Positions 9,079 to 16,531 of a stretch of 64,000 nt of DNA are shown here, in pieces. The stretch lies in NCBI GenBank assembly GCA_016865015.1, contig CP018226.1:1209001-1273000 (forward strand), in the 5' to 3' direction. Both the position numbers and the translations under genes were made by a program. The first letter of the stretch is position 1; each line of letters opens with the position of its first letter. This DNA comes from Rhizobiales bacterium IMCC20636. GTDB taxonomy: Bacteria > Pseudomonadota > Alphaproteobacteria > Rhizobiales > GCA-2746425. The notes beneath the pieces were generated by a model, which was not told the origin of the DNA, did no database searches, and saw only the letters and a program-made list of their open reading frames with translations.

Positions 9079-10116
9079 ATGTTACAAGCGGCACATCATC
9101 CCTGCTATGACGAGTTTGCCGTGACCCGACTGACATCTGTTGCCTCCGATCTGTCCGATTCGATTGCATCTGTGCGTGCAAGTTTGCAGACGGATGTCGA
9201 AGGGATCGGGTCCGTGCTTTCTGCACTGGATGGGGAACTTGCTGACTGCATCAGAGACGCTATCAGCCTGATGATGGGTATCAAGGGCCGCGTCATCGTG
9301 ACCGGCATGGGGAAAAGTGGCCATGTTGCAGGCAAGCTCGCCGCAACATTTGCTTCCACGGGCACGCCATCATTCTTTGTTCATCCTGCCGAGGCCAGTC
9401 ATGGGGATCTGGGGATGATTACCGAGCATGATGCGGTGCTGGCTCTGTCATGGTCCGGTGAGACACCGGAGCTAAGCAATCTTATCCAGTTTTCCAGACG
9501 CTATAATGTGCCTCTGATTGCCGTGACCTGTGGCGCTGACAGCGCCCTTGCGAGAGCTGCCGACATTGCCTTGGTGCTCCCGAAGATCAAGGAAGCCTGC
9601 CCGCACGGACTTGCACCAACCACATCGACCCTTCTGCAACTGGCTGTCGGCGATGCGCTGGCTGTAGCTCTGCTGGAAGCGAGAGGGTTCAGTGCCAATG
9701 ATTTTGGTGTGTTCCACCCAGGCGGTAAGTTGGGAGCAACCTTGCGCTATGTGCGCGATATCATGCATATCGGTGGGGCCTTGCCACTGGTTCCAAGTCA
9801 AACTTCCATGAAAGAAGCACTGGTGTTGATGACCGCGAAGGGGTTTGGTGCGCTGGGTATTGTGGATGATGCAGACCTGCTCATCGGGATCATCACCGAT
9901 GGTGATCTGCGGCGCCATTTGGAGGGCGACCTGCTGTCACTCAGTGTTGATCAGGTGATGACCCCTGATCCGAAATCGATTTCACAGGATATGCTGGCGG
10001 CAAAAGCACTGGAAGTGCTGCATTCATCGCAGATCACAGCGGTTTTTGTCGTGGAAGATGGCAAGGCCGTTGGGATCCTGCATCTGCATGATCTGCTGCG
10101 TGTTGGTGCAGCTTAG
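9079..10116 (+). CDS. kdsD: Arabinose-5-phosphate isomerase (KpsF/GutQ family)
   Basis: Converts ribulose-5-phosphate to arabinose-5-phosphate, the first step toward Kdo for LPS. The SIS domain (about 40-190) contains VTGMGKSGH and HPAEASHGDLGM. Two CBS domains follow (about 210-340), with the typical IMHIGGALPLV and VMTPDPKSIS entries. The frame opens at a TTG (9040). ATG 9079 gives 345 aa and GTG 9121 gives 331 aa, close to the family length, so the start is uncertain by about 14 residues. It is first in a rightward run before the stator genes. Confidence 0.93.
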   Translation: MLQAAHHPCYDEFAVTRLTSVASDLSDSIASVRASLQTDVEGIGSVLSALDGELADCIRDAISLMMGIKGRVIVTGMGKSGHVAGKLAATFASTGTPSFFVHPAEASHGDLGMITEHDAVLALSWSGETPELSNLIQFSRRYNVPLIAVTCGADSALARAADIALVLPKIKEACPHGLAPTTSTLLQLAVGDALAVALLEARGFSANDFGVFHPGGKLGATLRYVRDIMHIGGALPLVPSQTSMKEALVLMTAKGFGALGIVDDADLLIGIITDGDLRRHLEGDLLSLSVDQVMTPDPKSISQDMLAAKALEVLHSSQITAVFVVEDGKAVGILHLHDLLRVGAA

Positions 10117-10223
10117 GTTCCGTTTCCTAACGTATTGTTTCACATATTATCAGTTTTTTAGCTTCATTCCGCTAATCAGGGTTCCTTGAGTATGTGTAAA
10201 CATTGGACCGGAGCGGCAATCGT

Positions 10224-10997
10224 ATGGATTTGGCTTCCATTCTGGGCATCGTCATCAGTTTTTCTGTTGTCGTTGTCGCGATCTTTCTGGGTGGCAACCT
10301 GTCACAATTTGTGGACGTTCCCTCTATCCTGATTGTTGTTGGTGGTGGTTTGGCTGCAACGCTGATCCGATTTCCCTTGTCAGGACTTTTAGGCGCGTTT
10401 GCAACGGGCAGCCGTGTTGCATTCAAACACAAAAAATCAGATGCACGCAGCCTGATCGAAAAAATTGCCGAGTTGGCAGATATTGTTCGACGCAGCGGAC
10501 CTTTGGGTCTTGAAGAGGTCGAGATATCTGATCCGACGCTGGCAAAAGGCGTTCAGTATGTCACCGATGGCTATGAAGCTGCTTTCATCCGGGATGCCAT
10601 GGAACGGGAGCGGGACCTCTTTCTGGAACGCCTTGAAGAAGGCCAACGCGTTTTCAAGGCGTTGGGTGATTCGGCACCTGCATTCGGAATGATCGGAACA
10701 CTGGTTGGACTTGTGCAGATGCTGGCCAATATGGATGATCCATCGGCTATTGGACCCTCCATGGCCATCGCATTGTTGACCACGCTTTACGGAGCTCTGA
10801 TCGCGAATGTGATCTGCATGCCCGTTGCCGACAAGCTGGCATCCAAATTTAAAACTGAAGAACTCAATCAGAGCCTGATTATTGATGGCGTCATGCAGTT
10901 GCGCGGAAATAAAAGTCCGGATGCGGTGAAGGAAGCCCTGATCTCATATCTGCCAGAGAGTGCCAGGCTGGGAATTCAACCGAGTGAGGCTGCCTAA
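10224..10997 (+). CDS. pomA: Flagellar motor stator protein of the PomA/MotA family
   Basis: Forms the ion-conducting stator ring with PomB in the inner membrane and drives flagellar rotation. From ATG 10224 (GGAG ten nt upstream; the TTG at 10203 is less likely) the protein has 257 aa with four predicted helices. The opening MDLASILGIVISF and FVDVPSILIVVGGG closely resemble PomA of sodium-driven motors, not E. coli MotA. Charged cytoplasmic loops lie between helices 2 and 3. TM3-TM4 contains the conserved PAFGMIGTLVGLV. The stop TAA is immediately followed by the pomB ATG, so the pair is co-translated. Confidence 0.9.
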   Translation: MDLASILGIVISFSVVVVAIFLGGNLSQFVDVPSILIVVGGGLAATLIRFPLSGLLGAFATGSRVAFKHKKSDARSLIEKIAELADIVRRSGPLGLEEVEISDPTLAKGVQYVTDGYEAAFIRDAMERERDLFLERLEEGQRVFKALGDSAPAFGMIGTLVGLVQMLANMDDPSAIGPSMAIALLTTLYGALIANVICMPVADKLASKFKTEELNQSLIIDGVMQLRGNKSPDAVKEALISYLPESARLGIQPSEAA

Positions 10998-11855
10998 ATG
11001 GCTCGCAAACCGCGCGGTGGTGGTGGTGGCGGAGCGCCCGACTGGCTCGTGACCTTTGCCGATCTGATGTCATTGCTGGTGTGCTTCTTTGTGCTCATCA
11101 TCTCCTTTTCGATCCAGGATAAGGAGAAGCTTCAGGTCGTCGCTGGCTCCATGCGGGAGGCTTTTGGCGTTCGAGCGGATTCGCGAAAATCCGGAATGAT
11201 TGAAATTGAGGGCACCCCGGTTCGGGACTATGCGCGGCGTGTGGCGGCTGTGGAACGCGATATGGATACGGATTATTCCGACATACGCCATGATGAGCGC
11301 CGCAGCCAGGGCCCGGAAGCCAATACGCATGACATTGAAATGGCGGAAATTGAAGTTGCCCGTCAATTTGCCACGGCAGCGGCTTCCCTGCGCCAGGCCT
11401 GGCAGGACATGCCGGAGATCGCTGAGCTGTCTAAAAATATCGTGATGACTGAAACGGAAGAAGGGCTGAATATTCAACTGGTGGATCAGGATGGTCAGGC
11501 GATGTTCGCTGAAGGGTCCAAATTTCCCGAAGAGACTGCCAGAAAGCTGATCAAGGCAATGGCACCGGTCATTCGTGACATGCCGAATCGGGTGTCAATT
11601 ACCGGGCACACGACGGCCTCCAGTTCTCTGTCCACATCCTATTATACGACCTGGGAATTGTCGGCGGACCGAGCTAATGCGGTGCGCGGACTGTTGTCAG
11701 AGAATGGGATTCGTAACGACCGCTTTCATTCGGTCACCGGTAAATCGGATCAGGAACCGTTGTTTCCAAACGATCCATTCCTGGCCGCCAACCGGCGGGT
11801 CAGCATTCTGTTGATGGCGGAGAAACCTCCCTTGCCACTGGGGTTCAAGCCCTAA
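10998..11855 (+). CDS. pomB: Flagellar motor stator protein of the PomB/MotB family
   Basis: Anchors the stator to peptidoglycan and carries the ion-binding aspartate. The 285 aa start with a basic/glycine-rich tail. A single helix WLVTFADLMSLLVCFFVLIISFS follows, with Asp22 as the expected ion site; the CFFVL segment is PomB-like. The OmpA-type domain spans about 150-270. Its usual HTD motif reads H204-T205-T206, so the Asp that helps contact diaminopimelate is replaced, while WELSADRANAV is intact. It begins directly after the pomA stop and is followed by a terminator. Na+ coupling is inferred from sequence similarity only. Confidence 0.9.
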   Translation: MARKPRGGGGGGAPDWLVTFADLMSLLVCFFVLIISFSIQDKEKLQVVAGSMREAFGVRADSRKSGMIEIEGTPVRDYARRVAAVERDMDTDYSDIRHDERRSQGPEANTHDIEMAEIEVARQFATAAASLRQAWQDMPEIAELSKNIVMTETEEGLNIQLVDQDGQAMFAEGSKFPEETARKLIKAMAPVIRDMPNRVSITGHTTASSSLSTSYYTTWELSADRANAVRGLLSENGIRNDRFHSVTGKSDQEPLFPNDPFLAANRRVSILLMAEKPPLPLGFKP

Positions 11856-11882
11856 GCGCAGGCTCCTGCGCGCACGTTTTTC
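11856..11882 (+). terminator. Terminator after pomAB
   Basis: GCGCAG (11856-11861), loop GCTC, CTGCGC (11866-11871), then a T-run after a 5-nt gap. It begins at the base after the pomB stop. The gap before the Ts makes it moderate in strength. Confidence 0.55.
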
Positions 11883-12060
11883 TTGCGAGTTGATTTATCT
11901 GCAGTCCTGCCTGTGATCACCTCGGCTTTGCGGGTCTTGTTTGGTTTTGGTTAACGATTGCTTGCTATTGTTGGTTTGCATTTGGTTACCATTTGGCTAT
12001 TCCAGATGTGGTGTGATAAAATCACGCTGTTGCTGTCATGCCAAACGAAGGAAATCTGTT

Positions 12061-12630
12061 GTGTTGAGCGTGTTTACCCATTTGCAGTCCCGTATTGCCA
12101 AAGGCCTGAAATATCTGGCCATGATGGCGTTGGCGCTTGGCGTTGGCGTTGTGTCCGTTCAGGCAAATGAACTGGAGACAGATTTTCTGGCTCAATTCCA
12201 GGGCACCTGGAGTGGTACAGGACGTGTCTTGGCTGGCCCTGATCGGGGCATAGACTTCAAATGCGCGCTGAATGGGAAACCCAGCCGTAGCGGCGTGAAG
12301 ATTTCCATGGACGGCAAATGTTCGATTGGACGCTTGTCGGCACGCATGGGCGCCAGCATCAAATATTCCTCCGGTGTCCAGAAATATATTGGACGCTTTA
12401 TGGGCGGCGCCAGGGGTGATGGCATGGACATTTATGGTGATCGTCGAGGCAATACGCTGAAACTGCGATTGAGCCGTGGCACGACCCAAGGCAGCATGGA
12501 TTTGCTGCTTCAGAAGAAAGATCTGATGCGGGTGATCATCTCTGTAACTGATTCAGAGCGTGGCCGGACCATTCCAGTCATTGCCATGGACTTGAACAAG
12601 ACCAGAAGTGCGGCATCACTGGCAGATTGA
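12061..12630 (+). CDS. Conserved secreted protein of unknown function
   Basis: 189 aa from GTG 12061, which has GAAGGA at 12047-12052; the frame extends upstream to a TTG at 11941, but that extension is cysteine-rich and lacks coding character. A signal peptide (about 1-30, ending SVQA-NE) precedes a small, basic, beta-rich domain with FQGTWSGTGRV, a cysteine pair (FKCALNG...DGKCSIG) that may form a disulphide, and GARGDGMDIYGDRRG. I recognise it as resembling hypothetical periplasmic proteins of rhizobia but know of no function. It stands alone, without an obvious terminator. Confidence 0.75.
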   Translation: MLSVFTHLQSRIAKGLKYLAMMALALGVGVVSVQANELETDFLAQFQGTWSGTGRVLAGPDRGIDFKCALNGKPSRSGVKISMDGKCSIGRLSARMGASIKYSSGVQKYIGRFMGGARGDGMDIYGDRRGNTLKLRLSRGTTQGSMDLLLQKKDLMRVIISVTDSERGRTIPVIAMDLNKTRSAASLAD

Positions 12631-12816
12631 TTTCGCCGACCGAAATTGACTTGTGATACCGTTATTTTCCTGACTGATACCGACTTTTATGCCCGGCATT
12701 GACCATCATACGTTTTCGTGATCTCGGGGCCTCCAGCTCTTCACGCAATGGTTTCTTGATTGTCATCGACCTTGCCGCAATACTTCGTGCATCACCGAAT
12801 AGACTGGATGCATGAC

Positions 12817-13296
12817 ATGAAAAAGATTCTGATGACTGCTGTTGTAGCTGGGGGCATCGGCTTTGTGGCCGGGAACGCATTCTGGTATCTGGCTTCCCCG
12901 CTTTGGATCGACACTGTCGTTTCCGAAGAATTACCTGCAGCGCTCCAGACCAATCAGGTGGCCCAAGGCCGTTTTCGCGATGCCGATAGTGCCCATAAGG
13001 GCAAGGGAAACGCGACGATCTTCGAGATCGCAACCGGTTCAAATGTTCTGCATCTCACAGATTTTGAAAGCACAAACGGGCCAGACCTTGAAGTCTGGCT
13101 GGTCCATGCTTCCGATATACAATCATCGGCAGACGTAAAGGGGAGCGAATGGATTTCCCTGGGGCGGCTGAAAGGGAATATTGGAGATCAGACTTACATC
13201 ATTCCTGAAGGCACAGATATTTCCGACTATCGATCAGTGGTGATTTGGTGCGAGCAATTTGGTGTGCTTTTCTCCGCCGCGGATCTGTCCATATGA
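12817..13296 (+). CDS. DM13-domain exported or membrane-anchored protein
   Basis: About 159 aa from ATG 12817 (an ATG at 12808 is also possible; the TTG at 12760 is unlikely). An N-terminal hydrophobic segment (MTAVVAGGIGFVAGNAFWYLA) acts as signal or anchor. A DM13 domain follows (about 50-155), with the typical GNATIFE...LHLTDFESTNGPDLEVWLV pattern and a terminal VVIWCEQFGVLFSAADL. DM13 domains are proposed to be redox-active, and the single cysteine in WCEQF is their conserved one. The partner is unknown. It has no operon context. Confidence 0.85.
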   Translation: MKKILMTAVVAGGIGFVAGNAFWYLASPLWIDTVVSEELPAALQTNQVAQGRFRDADSAHKGKGNATIFEIATGSNVLHLTDFESTNGPDLEVWLVHASDIQSSADVKGSEWISLGRLKGNIGDQTYIIPEGTDISDYRSVVIWCEQFGVLFSAADLSI

Positions 13297-13610
13297 GTTT
13301 TCTGACAAATTGGTAATTTAAGTTTTACTTGCGATTCGAAATTACCGGACACATAGTACAGGTGCTCGGGTGGCAGCTAGGCCCGAGGGATAATAGTGAC
13401 GACCAGGCAAACTGCCTCGGGATAATAATACGGGACTGCGTAGTGTTTATACTTGTAGCAGAAACTCTGGGGGTTGGAGCAGAGTTTCGCGTTTGCGCAG
13501 TCGATAATAAGATGATCCAGTTCCCTTTGAATTCATGCTGCTGATCGTGCATTAACGCGTGTGCCTGACTGGTGCCCGCAAAGTCAGACTAAGGGAAAAG
13601 GATTTCTCCC
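13297..13610 (+). promoter_or_regulatory. Intergenic region and probable long leader of the cold-shock gene
   Basis: A 314-nt gap without a convincing gene. It contains CCCGAGG (13382-13388) facing CCTCGGG (13415-13421). The direct repeat GGGATAATA (13387-13395 and 13419-13427) overlaps these arms. A small hairpin CTGACT/AGTCAG (13565-13570/13582-13587) lies just upstream of the ribosome site AAAAGGA (13597-13603) of the csp gene. A long structured leader is usual for cold-shock mRNAs; the assignment here is inferred. Confidence 0.4.
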
Positions 13611-13826
13611 ATGCGCCAAAGTGGCACAGTAAAGTTTTTTAACGGCTCTAAAGGTTTCGGCTTCATCACTCCAGATGATGGTGGCACCGATGTGTTCGTA
13701 CACATCTCCGCAGTGCAGGCATCTGGTCTTCCGGAATTGCAGGATAATATGCGGGTTTCTTACGAAACAGAACCGGATAAGCGCGGCAAAGGTCCAAAGG
13801 CCGTCGACCTTCAGATGGAAGGTTAA
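13611..13826 (+). CDS. Cold-shock protein, CspA family
   Basis: A 71-aa OB-fold nucleic-acid chaperone that melts RNA structure at low temperature or in stationary phase. RNP1 is GSKGFGFI (about 12-19) and RNP2 is DVFVHISAV (about 27-35). The start ATG 13611 has AAAAGGA eight nt upstream. It is monocistronic, with a long upstream region and a strong terminator. Several csp paralogues are usual in alphaproteobacteria, so I give no symbol. Confidence 0.95.
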   Translation: MRQSGTVKFFNGSKGFGFITPDDGGTDVFVHISAVQASGLPELQDNMRVSYETEPDKRGKGPKAVDLQMEG

Positions 13827-13846
13827 TTCCCTACTCAATGCTTCAA

Positions 13847-13876
13847 CCCGCCTCAATTTGTATTGGGGCGGGCTTT
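13847..13876 (+). terminator. Rho-independent terminator of the csp gene
   Basis: An eleven-bp stem (13847-13857 with 13862-13872, one G-U pair), loop TTGT, then CTTTCTGG. It starts 20 nt after the csp stop and separates it from the convergent ilvE. Confidence 0.8.
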
Positions 13877-13952
13877 CTGGTTTCATGAATAGTCTGCGGT
13901 CAGGCAGGTCTGCTCACGCATCCAGCCTTGCTTCGACCAAGCGAGTTGCGAG

Positions 13953-14852
13953 TTACTCAGCCGCGACGTTTTGAACTGGCTTGCCGTTTACCAGATTGTC
14001 GTAATCCTGCATCAAGGTGCGCACGATTTCGCCAACCGAAAACCGGTAGGGTCCGATCTCTGAAACCGGTGTGACTTCCGCTGCAGTGCCAGTCAGGAAG
14101 CATTGCTCAAAATCAGTCATTTCCTCTGGCATGATGACCCGTTCAATCACTTCAAATCCACGGCGTTTTGCCAGATCAATGGCAGTGCGCCGGGTTATTC
14201 CATCCAGAAAGCAGTCCGGGATCGGGGTGTGAATGACACCGTCCTTGACGAAGAAGATATTGGCCCCGGTTGCTTCGGCAACCTGGCCGCGCCAATCAAG
14301 CATCAAAGCATCGGCATAGCCTTTTTGTTCTGCTGCGTGCTTCGACAGGGTGCAAATCATATACAGCCCGGCCGCCTTGGAGTTGCAGGGCGCGGTTCTT
14401 GGATCTGGCCTCCGATAATGGGCCATATCAAGTCGAATCCCCTTCAAGCGCTCTTCAGGGTCGAAATAGGATGGCCATGCCCAGGCCGCTATGGCCACAT
14501 TGATGGTATTACGCTGCGCTGAAACACCCATCATTTCGCTGCCGCGCCACGCGATCGGGCGGATATAGGCATCCACGAGATTCTGGCGTTTCAGAAGCTC
14601 CAGAGTTGCGTCGTTCAACGCTTTGCTGCTGTAGGGAATATCGAATCCGAGGATTTTCGCAGAATTGTGAAGCCGATCCGTGTGTTCTTCGAGTTTGAAG
14701 ATTTTCCCCGAATAGGCACGCTCGCCTTCAAATACTGAACTTGCGTAGTGCAAACCATGTGTCAGGACATGCAGTTTTGCATCTGCCCAAGGCACAAAGC
14801 TGCCATTGTACCAAATTTCCCCATCCATCTGGTCAAACGGAACACCGGCCAT
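13953..14852 (-). CDS. ilvE: Branched-chain amino acid aminotransferase
   Basis: PLP enzyme of fold type IV that makes valine, leucine and isoleucine from their 2-oxoacids with glutamate. The 299 aa include the opening DGEIWYNGSFVPW, FEGERAY, the segment CNSKAAGLYM that carries the PLP lysine, the phosphate cup EATGANIFFV and FLTGTAAEVTPV. The ATG start at 14852 gives a normal length. It is divergent from the marR-type gene. A biosynthetic role is favoured over D-amino acid transaminase by the EVTPV and GSEMMG segments. Confidence 0.95.
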   Translation of the reverse strand: MAGVPFDQMDGEIWYNGSFVPWADAKLHVLTHGLHYASSVFEGERAYSGKIFKLEEHTDRLHNSAKILGFDIPYSSKALNDATLELLKRQNLVDAYIRPIAWRGSEMMGVSAQRNTINVAIAAWAWPSYFDPEERLKGIRLDMAHYRRPDPRTAPCNSKAAGLYMICTLSKHAAEQKGYADALMLDWRGQVAEATGANIFFVKDGVIHTPIPDCFLDGITRRTAIDLAKRRGFEVIERVIMPEEMTDFEQCFLTGTAAEVTPVSEIGPYRFSVGEIVRTLMQDYDNLVNGKPVQNVAAE

Positions 14853-15103
14853 CGAAATTTCCTCTTTTGGTTTGCCTGCTCAGTCCTGCTGGCGTGTTAC
14901 TATGCATTGCCTTCACAAAATGATCCACTATTTGCGCAACGCCTGAAAGAGATCGTATAAAGGTTTTACGGTTGTTGCGATGCCTGCACGGGTGTTTTGG
15001 CCCGGCTCATTAGGATCTGGTTTTTGCAGTATCGTTTGTTTTGTGGGGTGATGCGCATCAATCTGTCCTGTAATGCGCGCGTTGGGTAACAAATGGAAAG
15101 AAA

Positions 15104-15124
15104 TATGTCAATAAGGCTGACATA
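15104..15124. promoter_or_regulatory. Candidate MarR operator: TATGTCA-N7-TGACATA
   Basis: A perfect 7-bp inverted repeat with a 7-nt spacer, ending four bases before the ATG of the MarR-type gene at 15129. Its size and position suit autorepression by a dimeric winged-helix regulator. The inner CATAAT could be a -10 element. Confidence 0.5.
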
Positions 15125-15128
15125 ATCT

Positions 15129-15647
15129 ATGAGTCGAATTTCGAAAAATCAGACTGTCGATGAAGGTGATGTAGAGCTCGCGCACGAATCTGTGGATGAA
15201 ACCGTGTTCATAGAATTGCTGTTCTTCGCCTATCGTGACTTTGTCAGTGATCCTGATGCGTTGCTGCGTGAATATGGCTTTGGTCGCGCCCATCATCGGG
15301 TGGTGCATTTCGTGGCACGCAATCCGGGGATTTCTGTGGCTGAATTGCTGGATATTCTGCAAATTACCAAGCAAAGCCTTGCGCGGGTGCTCAAACAATT
15401 GGTCGAAACCGGATTTATTCAGCAGCAGCAGGGTGCGCAGGATCGACGGCAAAGACTGCTTTTTACCACTGAAAAGGGCATGGAACTTTTCAATAGACTG
15501 CGAGAGCCACAGTCTCGCCGTATCAAAAATGCATTGAATAGGCTTGATGCCCGGGATCGTGCCGGGGCAGAGCGGTTTTTGTCGTTTCTGATCAACGAAG
15601 ATGAGCGCTCCATGGCGCTGCGCCTGTCCAATGCAATTGACCAGTAG
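15129..15647 (+). CDS. MarR-family transcriptional regulator
   Basis: 172 aa with a winged helix at about 55-130. LLDILQITKQSLARVLKQL is the recognition helix, QDRRQRLLFTTEKG is the wing, and helices on both sides serve for dimerisation. The ligand is unknown. It lies in tandem with a response regulator and histidine kinase (93 and 41 nt gaps) and may be transcribed with them. A perfect inverted repeat directly upstream suggests autorepression. The ATG at 15129 lacks a strong Shine-Dalgarno sequence, because the operator-like repeat occupies that space. Confidence 0.9.
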   Translation: MSRISKNQTVDEGDVELAHESVDETVFIELLFFAYRDFVSDPDALLREYGFGRAHHRVVHFVARNPGISVAELLDILQITKQSLARVLKQLVETGFIQQQQGAQDRRQRLLFTTEKGMELFNRLREPQSRRIKNALNRLDARDRAGAERFLSFLINEDERSMALRLSNAIDQ

Positions 15648-15740
15648 GTCCGGGCATTGTGGCGGGGTTGTTTTCAGGGCGTGCCCATTGAACGACGGGG
15701 ATGGAAATCAATAGAGGACGGCCGGTAACCGGCAGGAACA

Positions 15741-16490
15741 ATGGTGATGAGTGTGATGCAAACGGCTCAAATATCTGATTCAAGCGAAGCCCGTGCGGGC
15801 CATATACTCGACGATGACGCCCCACATTTGCTGGTGGTCGACGATGACAACCGCATCCGATCCCTGCTATCCCGGTTCCTGACGGAGAAAGGCTATCGGG
15901 TTACCCTTGCCGAGAATGCTGCATCAGCGCGCAATTATCTGCAGAATTTTCACTTCGATCTCATGATCCTTGATGTCATGATGCCTGGTGAGAGTGGCGT
16001 CGAACTGACTGAATCATTGCGCAAAACCAATGATATCGCGATTTTGATGCTGACTGCGCGAGCGGAAACCGAGCATCGAATTTCTGGTCTTTCCGCTGGC
16101 GTTGATGATTATCTGGCAAAGCCGTTTGATCCAACTGAATTGCTGTTGCGGGTCAACAGCATCTTGCGGCGCAGTTCAATTCCAACTGTCCCGCTTGTTG
16201 AATTTGTCTGTTTCGGGCCCTACACATTTCACCTTGCACGGGGTGAGCTGAAACGAGGGGAGGCCATCATTCGGCTAACCGATCGTGAAAAAGAAATGCT
16301 GCGATGCTTTGCAGAGCGCGCAGGCGAGACCGTGCCGCGCCACGAGCTTCTTGGTGACGAGGCCGATGCCAGCGAACGGACTGTCGACGTTCAAATCAAT
16401 CGGCTCAGGCGAAAGATCGAGGTTGATCCTTCAAATCCTCTGTTCCTGCAAACAGTCCGTGGTGTTGGCTATCGGCTCATGTCAGAATAG
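15741..16490 (+). CDS. OmpR/PhoB-family response regulator
   Basis: 249 aa. The receiver domain (about 28-142) has the acidic pair VVDDD, phospho-acceptor Asp78 in LDVMMPGESG, and the conserved switch Thr and Lys (MLTAR, YLAKPFDP). The OmpR-type winged helix (about 155-249) carries RTVDVQINRLRRKIE and the terminal VRGVGYRLM. The partner is the kinase encoded 41 nt downstream. ATG 15741 is followed by further in-frame ATGs, so the first residues are uncertain. Targets are unknown; osmotic or envelope genes would be typical of the class. Confidence 0.93.
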   Translation: MVMSVMQTAQISDSSEARAGHILDDDAPHLLVVDDDNRIRSLLSRFLTEKGYRVTLAENAASARNYLQNFHFDLMILDVMMPGESGVELTESLRKTNDIAILMLTARAETEHRISGLSAGVDDYLAKPFDPTELLLRVNSILRRSSIPTVPLVEFVCFGPYTFHLARGELKRGEAIIRLTDREKEMLRCFAERAGETVPRHELLGDEADASERTVDVQINRLRRKIEVDPSNPLFLQTVRGVGYRLMSE

Positions 16491-16531
16491 AGTGCAACAA
16501 ACTTCTCGTCTGGAACAGGGTCTGAGCTGGA

